Positions 1-11,440 of a stretch of 64,000 bases of DNA are shown here, piece by piece. Location of the stretch: NCBI GenBank assembly GCA_963853835.1, contig OY970832.1, positions 26,654,208-26,718,207 on the forward strand, read 5' to 3'. Each line of letters opens with the position of its first letter. Within the stretch, counting starts at the first letter, position 1. The notes beneath the pieces were generated by a model. It was not told where the DNA came from. It was given only the letters and a program-made list of their open reading frames with translations, and did not search any database. The position numbers and the translations under genes were made by a program. The DNA comes from Calendula officinalis. Its lineage: Eukaryota > Streptophyta > Magnoliopsida > Asterales > Asteraceae.

Positions 1-29
1 TTGCAAACAAAGTTTGTTAAATGTGTTAC

Positions 30-3000
30 CTGAACAATGCATTTGGGATGCAAAGCGATTTTACTTCTGGAAGTTTCTAGTTTAAACCAGTCAACTGCTA
101 TAAGCTTTAAAAGGGGATCCCCTCCAGCTACCTGAAATTATAGAATTATTTTAAATATATATCTGAAATAAACAAACTGATAGCATCACAAGATATCTAT
201 GACAATCATGAGTATAAATAGCTTAATTAGCAAATTTGAAAAAAGAAAATCACATTGCGTTGACATTGTAGTCAAGTGAATGACCAAAATTCTTAAAAGA
301 AAACGGGCCAAACGAGTCGAAAGTCTCCGAAAGTGAAGTTTTGATGCATAAAACCACCTAAATCATTTTCTTCAAACTAATTATTTAATAAAGTTCAAAA
401 CTTTAGGCAAAAAGTGTTTCGGGTCAACCCAGCCTGCTAAAAGGTAATAAAAATCCCTAAAAAGAAGAAAAAAAGCAGAAAAGTAACCTTAGTACTATCT
501 TTTAAGTACGTTTTTCCTCGAATTTTAAATCCAGCTCCACTTGGAGATGTCCAACAATTTGAATCATTCTCATTCTTTCCTTTATGCAATGAACCACAAA
601 AATCACTAGACTCAATATTAACTGCATCTACATTTGGATCTAATTCTTTGTCACCTTCCGTAGCTGTAAAAATAATTATAAAATTAATCACAATTAAGCA
701 AATTGTGATCATTAAAAATTAGGCCAAAATGCATTTTGGTACCCGTATCCTGAACTATTAAGGTGCAACATGGTACCCTGAACTTGACAAAATGGTTGAT
801 AAAATACCCTGACTCAATAATTTGGTCTTGTTTTCTCACATGAATCGCTTCTAATATCATTATATTGAGATGAACTTATATATATTTAGTCCATCAAAAA
901 ATCTAATGAAAGTAAGTCAAGTAAGAAAATGCAATGAAATTAATGAGTCAGGGTATTAAATCGACCATTTTGTCAAGTTCAGGTACCATGTCAGCCTAGT
1001 CAGCCTAGTTAATAGTTCAGGGTAATAAAAATGTATTTTCGCCTAAAAGGTAAAAACTATAAAAGAACGCCAAAGATTACCTTTCTTTGCCTTCAAAGCC
1101 AAACGGGCTATAGCCCATGAAACATTCTTCAACTTCACTCTTTGACCCTAATAAAATTACAACTAGAGTTTTAGATTTAGATCCATATTCAATTCTTTTT
1201 TTCTTTTCTTTTTAAAAAAAAAGAAAAAGAAAAAAAAAAACCTTGCTGTCAAGTTGAGTATCATCATCTTCTTCCTCTTCTTCATCATCTGAAGATGATG
1301 ATGAGTCAGCAGCAATTGCATCATAAAACTCTTCATTAACTTCTGCATCTTCAAATTCACTAATTGATCCAGAAACATCAGCTGTTTTTGTATCAACAAG
1401 TGTTGTGGATGATTCACATGTTAGTGAAGGGTTTGCTCCAATATAAGCCTTCAAACCTGAAACTTGGTTCAACAAAGCATACGGGATTGACTTTTCAAAC
1501 TTTGACTTTGAACACTGGTCATGTTTCCATTTAAACCACCCTCCTGAATCTATCTCTAACATATGTGTTACAAGACATCTATCACTATTTGTTCCTGCTG
1601 ATGATGCTCTAAGATTCCTGATTTCCCAAGAAGATGCTACAGTTTAAAAAAATTAAAAAAAAAAATAATATAAGTATTTAATTTAAAAAAAAAACATGAA
1701 AAATAAGTTACTTACGATTGATTTTAATCCGGCGATATCCTGATTTTGTAGGTCGTTTTTTGTGTATTGCAGGAAACATCAAGATTGCTGCAATGCAACA
1801 TAGGGGTAAAAGTGTAAATATGGTAAAAGTCAACATAGAAGTAAAATTGAGTTGACTTACTGTAGGTTCCATCTTGACCACGAAACCATTGTCTAGAAAA
1901 AATAAAATCGCGCTTAGACTGCCACCTGTAAGTATAGCACATCAGTTTTTGACTGATGAGATATCACAAAAGAGATGAGTTAAAGAATAAAAATGATATC
2001 AAAAAATGCATTTTATTATTAAATAAACACAACCTTTTGACAATTTGACATAGTGGCAGGTGAAAATAAAAAAAAAAAAATCAAAAAAATGATTTTGAGA
2101 ATGAATGAGACTGACCTATATAAGCATCTGAGATCATAAGATCCATAAACAACATCTGAATGTCCATTTAATGAATCTACAAGTTCTAAATCACCAGTCA
2201 ATGAATCCCACCTGTAATATTAATAATAAATTATATTAAAATAAATAATGTATAAATTATAAAAAATGCAGAGCATACTCATATCTTCGAAGTCGATCAA
2301 GGTTCAAAACCACCTCAAAAACAGCATCTGGACTTGCATCTACAACACCAACCGCTTTCACGAGAACTGTCTTGCTTCGAGGCTAACATTTAATAATAAA
2401 TATAATAAGTACAAATTACATAAAAATAGCAACCTGCTTACAAAAATGTTACACATGTAACCCTAAAACACACTTTTAGTGGCCAAAATGAAATGGGAGC
2501 TGATTCTTCCTGAGCAATATTTATCCATAAAGAGCAATTTCATATTAAAGGACAAGTATGCCCTTAGTGGGAGGGGTGAAATCAAAGTGTGGTAAAAGGA
2601 AAGGAAAGGCATAATTGTCCTTTGGCATAAAATAGCTCTGTATAGATAAAAACTGCTCTATAAGAATCAAACATATGTTTAGTGACCTAATTGGAACAAT
2701 GTAAGTGAAAGTACCTTATGGTCAGACACATCCTCAAAGATTCTGACACCTGAAATCCCACATATAGTCAAACACAAAATATCACACATTATATAATTAT
2801 GTACATAAATTATTAATAAATTAATTAAAAAATAAAATAAAAATAGTGTGTACCATTGAGTGTGCGAACACATCTCCATTCATGTACTTCAACAACATCT
2901 TCAGCATCAGCATCCATAAACTCACTAGATCTTTGATGTTTACCCAAGTTTGATGATCGTCTCACAAGTGATTCTGGACCTATAATTACAAACCAATAAA

Positions 3001-4448
3001 TATGACTTATATTATAAAAGTTTGTAACAAATATATAAACCCTATAATTTTATGATGGGAACTTTTGAAGTATAACATTTTATGTAAACAGTATTTGTAC
3101 CATGTCCTATTCTTATAAGTTTCTTCAAATCATGTGCATATCGCCTTACCCTAGGCCGGCGCCCTTCAAGATCAATCCTTCAAAAAAACAAAAAAAAAAA
3201 AACTTATTTTTATAAACTAAAACTTGAGAGAATGTAATAATCTTAGATATGATATTGGAAATATAACATACTCATTCTCCGTGCTGAACCTGTGTCTGGT
3301 AGAACTTTGAGAAAGCTCAAACTCAGCCTGATTATCATAATTCAAACAAAAAAGAAAAATATATTTATATATGATAAAAAAGGAAATGAAAAATGTGTAA
3401 GAACCTCATTTGATTGCAATTTGTTGTTGTTGTACCTGTTGTTTTGCTTGATCAAATGCTTCCATCCATTTTCGGGTTTCGCCAGCTGTCGCACACGCAA
3501 TCTTCCCAAAAACGTATAATCACATCAAACAATTCGTAAAAAAAATTTAAAAAAATTGTAAATTTGGTATACAAGAAAATGTCACTTACTTCTCCTTTCT
3601 TCTCCTCATCCAACCGATTGTAGAACCGTAGGACATAAAGATCCTAGAAAACATCAAATTATTTAAGCAAACAAAATCAACATTTTTACAACTTCATACT
3701 AATCTACAACTAATTACAATTTACAGCAATTATAAGTGATTTTTTTAAGACTAAATGCATAAAGGTAGAGTCTTACAGCATCATTGACTTTTCTTCTTCC
3801 TAATTCCTCCACCATTAGTGTATTCCCAACAACACCCCTTCTTATTGGTTTCTGCATCAAAAAAAGTATAATCGAAACTGAAAAATGTTAAATCATTACA
3901 CTAATATGTAAAGAAACTTGCTGGAAGTTAAGAGTTGACGAGATCATTGTTACTAAAACAGTTATGATGTAAATTGAAGTAATTAGGTTTTTGGCATTAA
4001 CACAAAATTACAATGTTTTGCTTATAAACTTGTAATCACAGTCTGTAAACAAGTTTATGCCTCATAAATGATTAATAAAACAGAAGATGTATAAAGAAGT
4101 ATTATGTTCTTCACTCTGTTTATGCCGATGTGATGCAAGCAGATGAATAAAATTGGGGATGAATATGAGATCGAAACATACAATTCCAGGGTTTTCATGA
4201 GGATCGCGTTTGAACATCATCACGTTTTTGCCTCGAATGTACAGAAATCGAAGATGACAGAATTCGCGCCCAATTGAATTGGTACCCAAATGATAAACCC
4301 ACCCGAAATATTCGAACCGTGTCCGACTACACCCCTTCTCCTCCGCCCCACTCTCCGATCCTCCACTTTCCGACGAGCCACCTCCTTTACCGGCCTTCGT
4401 CATCACCGGCGGAGATTCCATACCCTTTGTTCCAGAATTGAACGACAA
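30..4448 (-). CDS. PH-START-DUF1336 protein, ENHANCED DISEASE RESISTANCE 2-like (5' part, 16 exons)
   Basis: Likely a lipid-binding regulator: this plant family joins an N-terminal PH domain, a central START lipid-transfer domain and a C-terminal DUF1336/EDR2 domain. Exons read on the minus strand (high to low): 4448-4182, 3851-3777, 3643-3590, 3501-3436, 3327-3272, 3177-3101, 2979-2854, 2749-2715, 2382-2279, 2211-2116, 1925-1861, 1787-1716, 1636-1242, 1147-1081, 663-488, 131-30. All junctions are GT/AG and the sum is 1833 nt, exactly 611 codons in frame. PH motifs (FEYFGWVYHLG, KRDPHENPGI) lie near residues 45-90; START motifs (GVRIFEDV, RWQSKRDFIFSRQW, GQDGTY) at about 240-350; an acidic Ser/Asp/Glu run near 476-490; DUF1336 starts near 530 (DSNCWTSPSGAGFKIRGKTY). 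The best remembered relative is Arabidopsis AT2G28320, which is longer, so the end of DUF1336 lies beyond the left edge. The donor after the acidic run (1241) is followed by a poly-T and looks weak. The start is the first ATG of exon 1. Confidence 0.93.
722..1043. mobile_element. Mutator-like MITE in an intron of the EDR2-like gene
   Basis: The two ends are roughly 100-bp imperfect inverted repeats: GGCCAAAATGCATTTT at the left and AAATGTATTTTCGCC at the right, both continuing through CTGAACTATTAA, CATGGTACC and GAACTTGACAAAATGG. The flanking 9-mers TAAAAATTA (713-721) and TAAAAGGTA (1044-1052) match at seven of nine positions and may be an aged 9-bp target duplication, as in Mutator elements. 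It lies in the intron between the exons at 663-488 and 1147-1081. No coding capacity. Confidence 0.72.
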
Positions 4449-5819
4449 GAGGGAGAGACTGTAACCCTAATTGTTCGTTATGCATACAATAAAAGACAGT
4501 AGATTGTATGGTTCTAGATGTTGTTGTTGTCGTTGATGATGATTATGATTCTCTTGGGATTCTGGGTAGAGATGGAAGATGATGAAATAATGTCTATGAC
4601 AGGTGGGAGATGGTCTTTACATTCAAAATTGTTAGGGGTGTGTTTGACAGGTTTGGGATTTTACGGGGTTTGATCTGAAAATTTGGTCAGAATCATTTCA
4701 AGAAGTAGTTGACTAGTGTAGGTTAAAGTTTGATTAGAGAATCGAAAATAGGAATATGATATTGATATTGGACATCTTTCAACGATGCAAAGATAACAAT
4801 GATATCCTACTTTTCGACAGTTACATTCTTCCTAATAATTCTTTTGTCACATAAATGCCATTTAAGCCTACAACATAAACTTACAAATCAACCATATAGT
4901 GATATGCTATTTATATCTATAATTTAGACTTACAAATCAACCGTATGGTGATAATCTAGTAGTAAGAACATTTGAAATAATCTCCTCGAAGTTATGAATT
5001 CGATTTCTTTCATAGGTAAATATTTGTCAGATAACCAGAGGAAACTTTGGAAACGACCATGACAACGGTTAGGTCGCGTACATCACGAGCAAAATGAAAT
5101 AATGAAAATAACATGTGTCACCATTTCTCTGGATGGTTGAGTTGTATGTCTAAATGGTATATAGAAGATTTCAAGCATTGTTTCATTGCTTGCAATTTGG
5201 CTAAATCCGTTTGGTCACAAGTTTTTTGTTGGTGGAATAAAGGTGCATTTTTATAGAAAATTCGTTGTTAGATTTAATCAACTCGAGGTTTGTTTCGTTG
5301 CCTGCTGCCATCTGGATTGTTTCTTAGTTTGCTGATGCTTCGGATTTTGTTGTATTGGGTTGTTTTTGCTTAAATTAGATTTAGTTTGCTCGTGTTGTTT
5401 TGATTTTGTCTTCCCCTTGTTGACATGTTGTTGTGCTCTTGTTTTGTGCAATGAAATTCCTCTGCTTCCCTGGGAAAAAGTTATTTGATAATCATTAACT
5501 GAAATTAGATAATTATTTACAATAAAGAAAAAAACATGCTAAAAAACATGTACTTATTATACTAGTTGTGTTAAATTGTAAGCATAAAGACGCTTACATA
5601 ACCTATTTACAAAAACAAAAGGTCATTATATACGAGAATTTGAGTCTTCATTGAGTTTGTCTTTACAATTGGTCAGGAACCAACAAGAGTGTTGACAACT
5701 CAAAAGTTTGAGTATTATATTACAAATACAAATATTAGTTGTAACACTAAAATAAAAAAGGTTGTCTTTAAAACATTATTCTTTTAATAATTAACTATTT
5801 AAAGGTTATATCCCTTATG
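4449..5819. other. Upstream region of the EDR2-like gene, otherwise unassigned
   Basis: The first few hundred bases should hold the 5' leader and promoter of the minus-strand EDR2-like gene. I cannot point to a clear TATA box. The rest is AT-rich without a recognisable gene; 4930-5060 resembles decayed repeat sequence seen elsewhere but was not classified. Confidence 0.4.
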
Positions 5820-6190
5820 TTTATAATATATAGTGTACTGCCTTATGTGTAAATATCGTGTATTTATAACTCTATATAATTGATATCAATATAACGCATA
5901 ACCTAACAGGTATTTCCGCGATCTCCAACATGGTATCGAGCTTTTTTTTTCTCGAAAACCTAATCCCCGCTTGAATCCTTCCTATGTCGCCACCGTCACT
6001 GGAAATCTAACGATGTCGCCTCCGCATAGCCCTTTTTCCTACCACTCTTCCAATGCATCTTCTTCCAAATACGAAGCATATGTGCCTGAATTCCACGGGC
6101 ACCCCATCCGTTTTGGGTTTTGGGTGTCACCGCCGATCAACAAATCTTTCATGCGGCTAAAGGTTTGTACGCAAACCCGGACGTAACAAA
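5820..6190 (+). mobile_element. Copia-like LTR end with primer-binding site and gag start (remnant)
   Basis: A run ending in CCAACA is followed directly by TGGTATCGAGC (5931-5941), which resembles the primer-binding site complementary to initiator-Met tRNA. After it comes a short frame with ATGTCGCCTCCGCATAGC and a proline/serine-rich start, as at the beginning of Ty1-copia gag. The frame stops near 6186 and no pol follows. This is a truncated copy at best; the left LTR boundary was not found. Confidence 0.4.
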
Positions 6191-6231
6191 TTGCTATTAT
6201 TACTAATTATAATCTCATTTTTCAAGTATTA

Positions 6232-6950
6232 GAGCATTGGGTGTGATCACACCAAGTCGGAAGCCACATATGCGCCACCTCTGCGTCACATCACCATTTC
6301 ACATTTCACATTTAAAACCCCAAAATACCCCTTCTATCATCACTTAAGCCATTTGGGCCCCACCCCCTTTTTTCTTTTTCTTTTTTTTAAAACATAATAC
6401 TTCATTAAAATTAAAATTACATAATACAAATTAAAATACTTAAAAAATAAAAAAAAGTTGGCGCCCTTTTCGGCATCTTCGGAAACGCTAACCCAACACT
6501 CGGCCAATGACACTTCTTGTGCGGCGTCCCACCGAATGACCGTCCGACTTAAGTTGGTTGCAACTTTTCACCCCTTTCTTCTCGCCTTTTCAACGGCCGC
6601 GGGGTCTTGAGGTTGTGAAGGTTGTGGTTGTGAAGATTGTGGTTGTGACCATTGTGTTTGTGACCACATTTGAGGGGGGTGTTGTTGAAGGTTTTGAAAT
6701 TATTGTTGAAGCATAAATTGATTATATTGCTCTTGGGAAAAAGTCGGCATTTGGGTGGACGATACCGATTGTTGGGACGAAGGTGTTGACAGATTGGACG
6801 CCGGTGAGCCGGAACTTCCCCATCCAAGAATACCGTTCATCCAATCGGGTGTCGTGGCGTGTCCGGCGCGCCGAGGTGGCATCCGGCGCCCACCCCCGCT
6901 CGTTACCACACCGATCACTCTTATAAACACCTCAATTTATAGTGGATGAG
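6232..6950 (-). pseudogene. PIF/Harbinger-type element remnant with broken Myb/SANT-like ORF
   Basis: On the minus strand, 6930-6450 reads as the N-terminal part of the Myb/SANT-like accessory protein of plant PIF/Harbinger transposons, often annotated as glutathione S-transferase T3-like. It has a Met/Gly/Pro-rich start, a Gln-rich run, then a segment ending AECWVSVSEDAEKG. An in-frame stop after FMLQQ (about 6700) breaks it. A candidate left end, TTA followed by GAGCATTGGGTGTGATCACACC-like sequence, starts at 6232. No matching right end was found, so the element is truncated. Confidence 0.5.
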
Positions 6951-7122
6951 TTCTCGCCTTCCTTCGCCTATGTTTTTTTTCATGATTCGGGTTTTCATAT
7001 AAATCTCTAAGTCTCTTGTTTTTTCTTTTTTTCTAATATTTGCTATTAGTTGACTATCATTTTTGATAGATTGGTCATATTCCTTATTAAATTGATATTT
7101 GTATTGATTGCTTGGATACTTG

Positions 7123-7534
7123 TAGGGCTGTCAAAACCTGACACGACACGGCAAAAATACACGAAACGAAACGAAATTGGCACGAAACTGAAATTTGAAT
7201 TCGTGTTCGTGTCGTGTTCGTGTTGTGTAAAACAAACACGAAGTCGTGTCGTGTCGTGTTCGTGTTCAGAGATTAACACGAGATTGACACGATAGTTATG
7301 ATTTTGTCGTGTTTTTCGTGTTTGTCGTGTTTTTAGCATGTAATAAGTTAGAAAGTTGTTATTTATTTTGTGTTGTCGTGTTTATCGTGTTTATCGTTTT
7401 TTAATCGTGTCGTGTTCGTGTTACCAAAATAAAACACGACTTCGTGTCGTGTTGTTTTCGTGTTGAACGAATTTGTGTCGTGTCGTGTCATATTAACCAG
7501 AAATACGAAACAATAGCACGATTTGACAGCCCTA
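7123..7534. mobile_element. hAT-type MITE filled with CGTGTCGTGTTCG repeats
   Basis: The ends are TAGGGCTGTCAAA and TTTGACAGCCCTA. The flanking 8-mers GATACTTG at 7115-7122 and 7535-7542 are identical, the 8-bp duplication typical of hAT elements. The interior is made of variants of CGTGTCGTGTTCG on the left and their complements on the right, so the whole element can fold on itself. The open frames seen across it are artefacts of the repeat. Confidence 0.88.
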
Positions 7535-7818
7535 GATACTTGCGTTGTTAACTTTTCTATTATCTTGAATGTGGTCAATTAAATTGATTATAGTAAATAA
7601 ATTGTGAAATATCTCTTATATTGTATTGTACTATATATATACTTGTGATTGTGATAGACATTTACTATTCATAAGAGTGTATAATCAAGTGTCGGTTGGT
7701 ACATGATGATCATTTGGACTTCCGTCCTTTTAGTTCGAATGGTAAAGTTTTGAGTTGGTGTATAGGTGGTCATTGGTTCAAATACATATCCTATAAGATT
7801 TTTTGGTGTAATGTTTAA

Positions 7819-7819
<1 letters not shown>

Positions 7820-7913
<94 letters not shown>
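7820..7913. repeat. (AT)n microsatellite
   Basis: An uninterrupted AT dinucleotide run of about 94 bp. It follows a short stretch (about 7680-7800) with a GGTTCAAATAC box that could be a decayed SINE, which I did not call separately. Confidence 0.95.
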
Positions 7914-7916
<3 letters not shown>

Positions 7917-8305
7917 TTTGCATACTTTTCTAATATTTGACGTAATAATAACGTTACTTAATCTCGTCAAATGAGAGGTATGAAGGAGGTGAAATGTAGA
8001 TGGTCACACCTCTATCCAGAAGTAGAGAGAATGTTTCCTGAAAAAGCTCCGATAAAAGTGTGTGGTGAAAAAGTAAAAATAAAAAGTAAAAAATAAAATA
8101 ATTAATTAAATCAAAATAGAATATAATAAAATAAATAAAATAAATAAATAAGTAAAAAAAGAGAGGTTGATATCATAAATATGTAGATTGATAGAAAGTA
8201 TGAAAGACACGTGAAGTATGTAAAATTATAGTTTTAAAAGACCGTATCTAGAACATGTAAAGTATTTATAAAATTTATATAAACATGTAAACATATAAGG
8301 TATAC

Positions 8306-8410
8306 TAGCTTCATAACCTGCCCGATGGGCGGGTATGCTTCAAGATTTATTATGTAGAAAAATACCAACAAAGCTTAACAATTTTAAAAATGACATAATA
8401 ATTAACAGTT
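8306..8410 (-). mobile_element. CTAG-ended Helitron-like terminus
   Basis: Read on the minus strand, this ends with a GC-rich hairpin (ACCCGCCCATCGGG), then TATGAAGCTAG, followed by T. A hairpin a few bases before CTAG|T is the usual 3' signature of plant Helitrons. About 100 bp is homologous to the two ends of the fold-back element at 17604-18241. The other end was not identified. Confidence 0.45.
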
Positions 8411-8815
8411 TAAGTTTATTTACTGCTCTGATAATAAAAAATATAATTATTTTAACCAATGTATTATCTAGGGATTAAAACATAATTAAAAATGATAATA
8501 ACAGTATGTGGACAGTTTGACTGTTAATGTGTGATTATCGGAAGGTATTATATAAGATGGTTAACAAAAATTCAAATTTGGTCAAGATAGTCACAAAATC
8601 CCGTGATTTAAGGAATTCCGTAAATCACAGAGAATAATGGTGTTGAATGGAATTTTTTTAAAAAAACATGTAATTCGGGTATCTTCATAGTTAAAAGAAA
8701 ATGATCAAATTTGTAAGTCAGGAAATTTAATTTAATTTAAAAGAAAAGGATCAAATCATCTCCTTAATGTTGGCCTAATATATCGTTACTTTCCTTAAAT
8801 GCAGGAATGGTATCA

Positions 8816-8990
8816 TGGAATGTATTGAATTTGATGGTGAATCACGTGGACCAATACCCAAATTACATGTGGCATTTCCGACGAATCATAGAGCTTGGAA
8901 TTGTCATGTTGTCAAACCCAAACCAAATTAGGTCTCATATATAGGAAGAGATAATATTTGATGTAATCTTAAATATATATAATGTATTTG
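8816..8990 (+). repeat. Promoter-like segment, paralogous to 21575-21735
   Basis: It shares with 21575-21735 the words CGTGGACCAAT, ACATGTGGCAT (ACACGTGGCAT in the partner), CAATCA-type boxes and CATATATAGG, in the same order and spacing. CCAAT-like and TATA-like words in this order suggest an old gene promoter copied to two places. No coding sequence follows either copy; here the gag-only retrotransposon begins at 9001. Confidence 0.45.
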
Positions 8991-9000
8991 GGACAATTCT

Positions 9001-11198
9001 TGTAACGACCCGAAATTTGAATAAAATAAAATTTGGGAAAAATATGATAAATAAGGATAATTCATTTCAGAACCGTAGGAATTGGTTTCGTGTCATTTGG
9101 ACATCGTATGAGGAAGTTATGGACGAAACCGGGTCGAGCCAAGGACCGAAAAGTGCAGCCCTGCTGCAATGGGAAAGTTCACGGCGTGAACTTTTGTTCA
9201 CGACCGTGAAGTAGCTACAGGGAGTTGAGCATGTTGGCGCGAACTACTTCCCGACTGGTTACCGATCGCGAAGTGCCAGAGACGCGAAGTTCGCGTCGCG
9301 AACTTAAGTTGGCGATCGCGAACTATTGACGAGCAGTATTAAAACGGGTTTGAGCTAGGGTTTCTTCATTTTTCCACCCAACACTTGTGCAGCCGATTTT
9401 AGAGAGAGAAGGGGCGATTTTGGTGATTCCAAGCTCAAATCTTCACCATCTTGAAGGATCTAAACATCAAAGGTAAGATTTCTTGATTGTTGATGTTATC
9501 TAGTTAGTTTGTGAACTTTGTATGGGTAGAAATGGTGGTTTGGGGAACCATCCATGTCATCTTTGGGGAAGATGACTAATTATGGGTGTAGAACACTCGT
9601 TGTAAACTTGTAATCGATGTGTACAAGTTGGATTTGGGATTTTTGATGGAAATCTTGAACTAGGGTTTGAGATTTCACCAAGTTGGATGAACTTGGTGGT
9701 TAAGAATGTTGTTATGGGTTTATTGGTAACTAGTTATGGATAATAACTAGATTTTATGATGATATGGATGATAGGTCAAGAAGGCCTAAAGATTGGTGAT
9801 ATTTCACAAGTTGGAAAGCAAGGATTCGTGTTGTTGGACACGATTTGGAGTTAGCTTGGCTAAGGTGAGTACATGAGACTTTTACTGAGTACATAGCAAA
9901 TGATTTTGAAAACTATGATGTTTTTAGAGTCTTTATTAATAAACATTTTTAATAAAGATATGATTGATATGATGAGAAAATGCTAGTAATAGACTATTTT
10001 AGTATGTCTAAATGATTGATGATTTTGAAAGAGATTATGATTATGAAAAGTAATTAATGAGTTTTTATAAATAAGATGTATGAATAAAGATAATGATTTG
10101 AAAGAGCTTGATAATCGATTTATTAATAATATGTATTAATAAAGCTTGAGACAATGATTTTAAAGTAATGAGTGTCGATTAGTGTATTATACTAATAAAA
10201 GTAGATATTGAAATACTAAGAGGATAAGTAATAAGTGACTAGTAATAAACATGTATTCTAGTCAAAGAAGAGTCAAAGTAACATGATTTTGATAAAAGAT
10301 AGATATGTTTTAAATTAGCAAAGGACTTGGTAAAGTCAAGATTTAAAATGAAATAATAAAGAGAATAGCATGATAAATTAGAATAAATGTATTCTAATAA
10401 GTGATGAAAGGAGCTGATGCTCATATTTGATGAAAGGAGCTGAGGCTCATATGTGAAATGAAAAATCCGGAATAAGACCGCCCAGAAATGGGGGAGCATG
10501 AGACGTCTACTTGGGGTGGTACCTCCCTGCGCAAAGAGTAGAATGTCACAGTTTACGACACTCAATGATGAGTGAGCATGACGACCCGGGAACGGGGAGA
10601 GCTTATGAATCTCGGTAAGATGGGGGTTCCCAATTACCTTGATAGCTTACCTATGACGTCCCATATCGGGAGAGTTGGCTTCGGAGAGGTCCGTTGCATA
10701 TGTGATAATGAAAGTGTAAGTTTGGAGATAACTTACAAGTATGTGATTAGATGACGAGTAAGCTTATGGTAAGCTTATTAGTTTATACGGTTAAATGAAT
10801 GGAAGATGAATTATGAATTAATAAGAAATGATAAGGATAAGTATTTTTAATGTTATAAATATTATTTTATAAATCTTTTGAGAACGGGTCGAAAACCCAT
10901 GTATCTCACGAGACTATTTTGTCTCACGTACTACTTTGTTTTTGGCTATGTACTCAGGTTCAGGATCGATGGATTAGAGGGTCGCGTTAGAAGTGGCCTA
11001 GTGTTGTTTAGCTCGGGAGCTCGTAGGTAGATCCCGTTTATCCTATGGTTATGATATTATCTTTGTAACACCGGATTTTATAACTCTGATAAAAGTTTTA
11101 TTGGTTTTTGTTAAACCGTATTTTGGGAATATTGGACATTGTATTATTTTTATTTAAAAATATGATTTAAAAGGTGTTTTGAAAAATGAGGTGTTACA
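9001..11198 (+). repeat. 5' LTR of the gag-only element
   Basis: The LTR runs from TGTAACGACCC to GAGGTGTTACA, 2198 bp. A zone of CGCGAAC/GTTCGCG near-palindromes covers about 9175-9325. A TATTAAAA box near 9335 and a CTAGGGTTTCTTC stretch suggest a transcription start shortly after. Donor-like sites are AAAG|GTAAGATT (9472/9473) and CTAAG|GTGAGTAC (9864/9865); an acceptor-like TACTCAG ends at 10957. Short frames across the LTR, including a 108-residue minus-strand one repeated in both LTRs, are not believed to be genes. Confidence 0.95.
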
Positions 11199-11201
11199 AC
11201 T

Positions 11202-11213
11202 TGGTATCAGAGC
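11202..11213 (+). other. Primer-binding site (initiator-Met tRNA type)
   Basis: TGGTATCAGAGC lies three bases after the 5' LTR and is the usual plant retrotransposon site complementary to the 3' end of initiator-Met tRNA. Confidence 0.92.
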
Positions 11214-11440
11214 TATAGTTTAAGTGAATTAGGTAGGTTTGACCTCCCTAGTCTTAAGCTATGCTAAGTAGGACCATATGTTTTCCATAGGATGTCCTTG
11301 ATCAGTCCATTGAGACAGTAAAGTATGAGTATACTAGGGTCGATCCCTAAGAGAAAAGATAATGTTTTGGGCTATATGGGTTATGTTTGACTAATAAGTC
11401 AATATTTGAATTTTGACGGTTTAATATGTTGATATAGAAA

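Noticed and set aside
7046..7578. Several frames of 71-97 residues on both strands
   Set aside because: They are translations of the CGTGTCGTGTTCG words inside the hAT MITE.
10239..10565. 108-residue minus-strand frame, repeated identically at 15975-16301
   Set aside because: It lies wholly in the LTR and is repeated only because the two LTRs are nearly identical. No domain, composition or motif supports a protein.
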